Shown here in pieces: positions 12,688-15,710 of a stretch of DNA of 15,710 nucleotides. Source of the stretch: Candidatus Cloacimonadota bacterium (GTDB taxonomy: Bacteria; Cloacimonadota; Cloacimonadia; Cloacimonadales; JAOZMQ01); contig JAOZMQ010000026.1 in assembly GCA_029934195.1 (NCBI GenBank), positions 1-15,710 on the forward strand, given 5' to 3'. The notes beneath the pieces are model-generated. The model searched no databases. It was not told where the DNA came from and saw only the letters and a program-made list of their open reading frames with translations. The position numbers were made by a program, and so were the translations under genes. Each line of letters starts with the position of its first letter. Within the stretch, counting starts at the first letter, position 1.

Positions 12688-15042
12688 TCATATTAGAGCA
12701 ATTTTTAAAACATCGTCTATTGTTTCAACAGGAATAATTTCTAAATCTTTTCTAATTTCTTTTTGAATTTCTTGTAATTTGGGAGCATTTTTTGCAGGAA
12801 TAAGAACCTTTGTAATTTTTGCTCTTTTAGCAGCAATCAATTTTTCCTCTAATCCTCCAATTGGTAAAACATTTCCGGAAAGAGTAATCTCACCGGTCAT
12901 AGCAAGGTTATGCCTAACTTTTCTACCACTTAAAATTGAAATAATTGCAGTAACCATTGTCACTCCGGCAGATGGACCGTCTTTTGGGATTCCACCCTCA
13001 GGAATATGCAAATGCAAATCGCATTCTTTATAGAAATTTTCATCAATATCAAATTCTGACGCATGTAATCTCGCATAACTTAAAGCTGCTTGTGCAGATT
13101 CTTTCATTACATCTCCAAGCTGTCCGGTAAGTTTGATTTTTCCATCTCCCTTTAATTTTACAATTTCTATTTGTAAAGTCTCTCCACCATGAGCAGTCCA
13201 AGCAAGTCCGGTAACAATTCCAACTTGATCTTTATCATTAACTTCTGAATATAAATAACTCGCTATTCCAAGATATTTCTCAATATTTTTATTTGTAATT
13301 TTGACCTTTTTTAGTTTTGGGTTTTCAACATATTCTCGGACAATTTTGCGAATAACTTCTGCAATTTTTCTTTCCAATCCTCTAACGCCTGCTTCACGCG
13401 TGTATTTGGAAATAATAGTATTGATAGCACTATCTGAGAATTCAATAGATAATTTGTCTTCTACAAAATGAGCTTTCAATTGTTTGGAAATCAGGTGTTT
13501 TATAGCAATATTTTTTTTTTCGTAAGCAGTATAACCGGGAAGATGAATAATTTCCATTCTATCAAGTAAAGGTTGTGGAATTGTTGAAAGATTATTTGCT
13601 GTTGTGATAAAGAAAACATCTGACAAATCATATCCGATATCAAGATAATGGTCTCTGAATTGGTCATTTTGCTCAGAATCTAAAACTTCTAATAAAGCTG
13701 ACGAAGGATCACCTCTAAAATCAGAGCTCATTTTATCTATTTCATCCATCATTATAAGAGGATTTTTAGTTCCGGATTTCTTCATACTCTGGATAATAAT
13801 TCCCGGCATTGCACCAATATAAGTTCTCCGATGTCCTCTAATTTCCGCTTCATCACGCACTCCACCAAGCGATAATCTTACAAATTCACGATCTAATGCT
13901 TTGGCAATTGATTTTCCAAGTGAAGTTTTGCCAACTCCCGGAGGTCCCACAAAACACAAAATCTGTCCTTTTACTTTTCCGGCAATTTTCATAACTGCAA
14001 GAAATTCTAAGATTCGTCCTTTTACTTTTTTTAAGCCGTAATGATCTTTGTTTAAGATTGCGAGTGATTGTTTTAACGAAAAATCAATAAATGCAGGTTC
14101 TTCCCAAGGTATATCTAATAACCAATTAAGGTAATTATTAATGACACCAAATTCTGGTGAATGATAGTTTATTTTGGATAATTTCCTCAATTCTTCTTCA
14201 GCTTTTTTTTGAGCTTCATCAGTAAAATTTGTCTCTTTTATTTTGTTTCTAAATGTGGTAATGTCCTCCGAGCCTTCTTGATCAATTCCTAATTCCTTAT
14301 TTATAGCTCGTAACTGCTCATTCAAATAGTATTCTCTTTGTAATTTAGAAAGTTTGTTTTTTACCTTTTTGTCGATACTTTTTTCTAATAAAAGTAGAGA
14401 TATTTCATTTTCTAATTCTTCTAATAAAAGAGTAATCGCCTCTTTCATATTTTTTTTTTCAAATATTTTTTGTTTAAATTTCAAATCTAAATGGATATTT
14501 AAAAGAGCAAAATAGAAAAATTTGTCTGTATCATTAGTTAATTTAATTGTTTTCAAGACTTCTTCTGGAAGGCCATTTGTGTTTTTAACGTAATTTGTAA
14601 AAGTTTTCTTTAAGACCCTTAAAAGTACTTTTGTCTCGGAATCTGCTGAATTTGTTTCAAAGTTAAAGGTATTTACTTCTGCTCTTAATATTCTTTTAGA
14701 TTTTGAATATTTAATCACTTTTACTCGACTTTTACCTTCTATTAATATTCTCGCACTTCCATCTGGTAATCGAAATATTTGTAATATTTTACAAAGAGTT
14801 CCCATTCTGTATAAATCTTTGGCTTTGACGTCTTCTTTGTCATCAATTTCTTTCTTTTGAGTAATGCAGAGAATATCACTATTTGTGAGTTGTGCATTTT
14901 CTACAGCCTCAAGAGATGGTTTTCTTCCAACCAAAATTGGAGTAATTATATGAGGAACAATTAAGGAATTTTTTAAAGGTAAGACAGGAAACGGTTTTGA
15001 TAGATCTTTATTTTTTGCAATTCTTTCTTTTGTGGATGTCAT
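12688..15042 (-). CDS. lon: ATP-dependent protease Lon (LonA type)
   Basis: Cytoplasmic hexameric AAA+ serine protease that degrades misfolded and selected regulatory proteins. The 784 residues match the LonA layout: N-terminal LON domain (about 18-215) beginning PFPVLPLKNSLIVPHI, a coiled helical segment containing LQREYYLNEQLRAINKELG, an AAA+ module with Walker A GPPGVGKT (366-373), Walker B in IMMDEIDKM, and sensor residues in FFITTANN, then the protease domain. The catalytic dyad is Ser691 (KDGPSAGV) and Lys734 (GGLEEKLIAAKRA), 43 residues apart as in E. coli Lon. GGAGG at 15047-15051 on the complement supports the ATG. I saw no CIRCE-type or clear sigma-32 site upstream. The DUF4911-like gene follows after 6 bp. 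The upstream gap is long and repeat-rich. Confidence 0.97.
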   Translation of the reverse strand: MTSTKERIAKNKDLSKPFPVLPLKNSLIVPHIITPILVGRKPSLEAVENAQLTNSDILCITQKKEIDDKEDVKAKDLYRMGTLCKILQIFRLPDGSARILIEGKSRVKVIKYSKSKRILRAEVNTFNFETNSADSETKVLLRVLKKTFTNYVKNTNGLPEEVLKTIKLTNDTDKFFYFALLNIHLDLKFKQKIFEKKNMKEAITLLLEELENEISLLLLEKSIDKKVKNKLSKLQREYYLNEQLRAINKELGIDQEGSEDITTFRNKIKETNFTDEAQKKAEEELRKLSKINYHSPEFGVINNYLNWLLDIPWEEPAFIDFSLKQSLAILNKDHYGLKKVKGRILEFLAVMKIAGKVKGQILCFVGPPGVGKTSLGKSIAKALDREFVRLSLGGVRDEAEIRGHRRTYIGAMPGIIIQSMKKSGTKNPLIMMDEIDKMSSDFRGDPSSALLEVLDSEQNDQFRDHYLDIGYDLSDVFFITTANNLSTIPQPLLDRMEIIHLPGYTAYEKKNIAIKHLISKQLKAHFVEDKLSIEFSDSAINTIISKYTREAGVRGLERKIAEVIRKIVREYVENPKLKKVKITNKNIEKYLGIASYLYSEVNDKDQVGIVTGLAWTAHGGETLQIEIVKLKGDGKIKLTGQLGDVMKESAQAALSYARLHASEFDIDENFYKECDLHLHIPEGGIPKDGPSAGVTMVTAIISILSGRKVRHNLAMTGEITLSGNVLPIGGLEEKLIAAKRAKITKVLIPAKNAPKLQEIQKEIRKDLEIIPVETIDDVLKIALI

Positions 15043-15116
15043 GTATCCTCCGAATATTTTCTCAGAACACTCAATATAACTTTTGAAAAACTATTTTTTT
15101 GTGAATGTTTTACTAA

Positions 15117-15140
15117 GTCGCTTCTATGAAGCTGAAAAAT
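15117..15140 (+). repeat. 24-bp repeat core upstream of lon
   Basis: This 24-mer (beginning GTCGCTTCTATGAAGC) is an exact reverse complement of 15683-15706 and matches 53-76 at 20 of 24 positions in direct orientation. It contains the small hairpin GCTTC-TAT-GAAGC. Similarity to the other copies stops at its edges, so here only the core of the larger repeat is present. It lies about 75 bp before the lon start. Confidence 0.85.
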
Positions 15141-15611
15141 CTATATTGATATTTTTCTCTTCGTTATAAATACTCTGTAAAACATTATTGTGTATGCTTT
15201 TAATTTTCCTTGTTAATGTTATATTTACTCTCTTAGTTTTAGAATTATCTAAATTTTAAATTTATGTTTTGATGTCAACTAATTTCATTTGTTCTGAATT
15301 TCAGAATTTCAAGCAGCATAATTTCTTTTTCCCGCTAATTTTATTAATAGCCTGTGGTTGCAAATTTCCGCAATTTTCTAATAAGATTTTAATGTGAACC
15401 ATCTTATTCGCTTGTCTGCGTGTGTTCATGGTTTTCTATTTTTTGATCTTGCTTCGCTATGAATCATACGAGTACGTTTGTGGAAATGAATGTGAAGCGA
15501 GAACAAAAAAACAATACAGCTAAAAACCGAAGATCCATGCAAAAACCAAGTTTTGAACCCTCGTGAGGAACTCCGATACCTTTATTTTTCCCTTCAAATA
15601 GCATATAGTGT
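15141..15611. other. Non-coding, repeat-rich gap upstream of lon
   Basis: I see no gene here. A minus-strand frame at 15464-15655 has no ribosome site, no recognisable motif, and runs into the repeat at 15612-15710, so I do not call it. The stretch around 15410-15440 (GTTCATGGTTTTC) looks like a decayed piece of the same CATGGTT-containing repeat type. The region also holds the imperfect inverted repeat 15439-15510. Confidence 0.6.
15439..15510. repeat. Imperfect 19-bp inverted repeat
   Basis: The arm at 15439-15457 (TTTTTTGATCTTGCTTCGC) pairs with 15492-15510 at 16 of 19 positions around a 34-nt loop. Both arms carry a GCTTC/GAAGC core like the 24-bp repeat. It may be a further diverged member of the same family and could form a large stem-loop. 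Confidence 0.55.
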
Positions 15612-15710
15612 TTGAACGAAAAAGAATTTTTTAACCATAAAGAACAGAAGTTCATGAAAAAAGATTAATTGGGAAATTATTTATTTTTCAGCTTCATAGA
15701 AGCGACATCT
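15612..15710 (-). repeat. Dispersed ~100-bp repeat, right copy
   Basis: Reverse complement of this stretch aligns with 49-148 over its whole length at about 83%, reaching the last base of the window, so it probably continues beyond. It includes the exact 24-bp core (15683-15706) and the TTTATGGTTAAAAAA block. The two ends of the window therefore carry the same repeat in opposite orientation. Confidence 0.8.

Noticed and set aside
15464..15655. Minus-strand 63-codon ORF in the gap upstream of lon
   Set aside because: It runs into the dispersed repeat, has no ribosome site, and shows no protein-family pattern.
15117..15710. Complete insertion sequence
   Set aside because: No transposase frame and no visible target-site duplication; only the inverted ends support mobility.
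1..15710. CRISPR arrays, tRNA or rRNA genes
   Set aside because: No regularly spaced repeats with unique spacers, and no cloverleaf or rRNA-like sequence seen by eye on either strand.

Overview
The window is AT-rich (roughly 30% GC by eye) and carries ordinary chromosomal genes of a diderm (Gram-negative-type) bacterium. The diderm reading rests on a LolC/E-type permease with a LolD-type ATPase, which export lipoproteins to the outer membrane, and on a separate predicted lipoprotein. Shine-Dalgarno sites (GGAGG, AGGAG) precede most genes. The gene content and style would fit a low-GC anaerobe of the FCB superphylum, for example a Cloacimonadota-like lineage, but that placement is a guess from memory and not shown by the sequence.

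Layout. 1-287: non-coding, with a dispersed repeat and a small hairpin. 288-3291 (+): a CaCA-family cation antiporter, a LolC/E permease 2 bp behind it, a 42-bp array of six heptamers, then LolD; a likely terminator follows. 3292-3670: non-coding apart from a doubtful 39-codon ORF. 3671-4249 (+): a membrane-anchored two-PASTA protein without a kinase. 4512-10472 (+): gyrB, gyrA, a lipoprotein whose start lies inside the end of gyrA, and recO, packed tightly as one probable operon. A bidirectional terminator separates recO from the convergent rocD (10527-11774, -). After a divergent promoter region comes a stand-alone receiver protein (12018-12401, +). A second two-way hairpin separates it from the convergent lon plus DUF4911-like gene pair (12448-15042, -). 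15043-15710 is non-coding and built largely of repeats.

Function. The window joins outer-membrane lipoprotein trafficking (LolC/E and LolD), DNA supercoiling and recombinational repair (GyrB, GyrA, RecO), ornithine/glutamate-semialdehyde metabolism (RocD) and protein quality control (Lon). No phage, transposase, CRISPR, defence or biosynthetic cluster is visible, and I did not find a new multi-gene system.

What deserves a second look: (i) a ~100-bp repeat present in opposite orientation at the two ends of the window (about 83% identical), with a third 24-bp core copy upstream of lon; (ii) gyrase subunits lacking the usual quinolone-contact residues (GyrA Q83 and P87, GyrB W446); (iii) an antiporter whose two alpha-repeats have apparently exchanged the Asn/Asp ion-site residue; (iv) a T12 tract at the start of the LolC/E gene and the heptamer array just before lolD.
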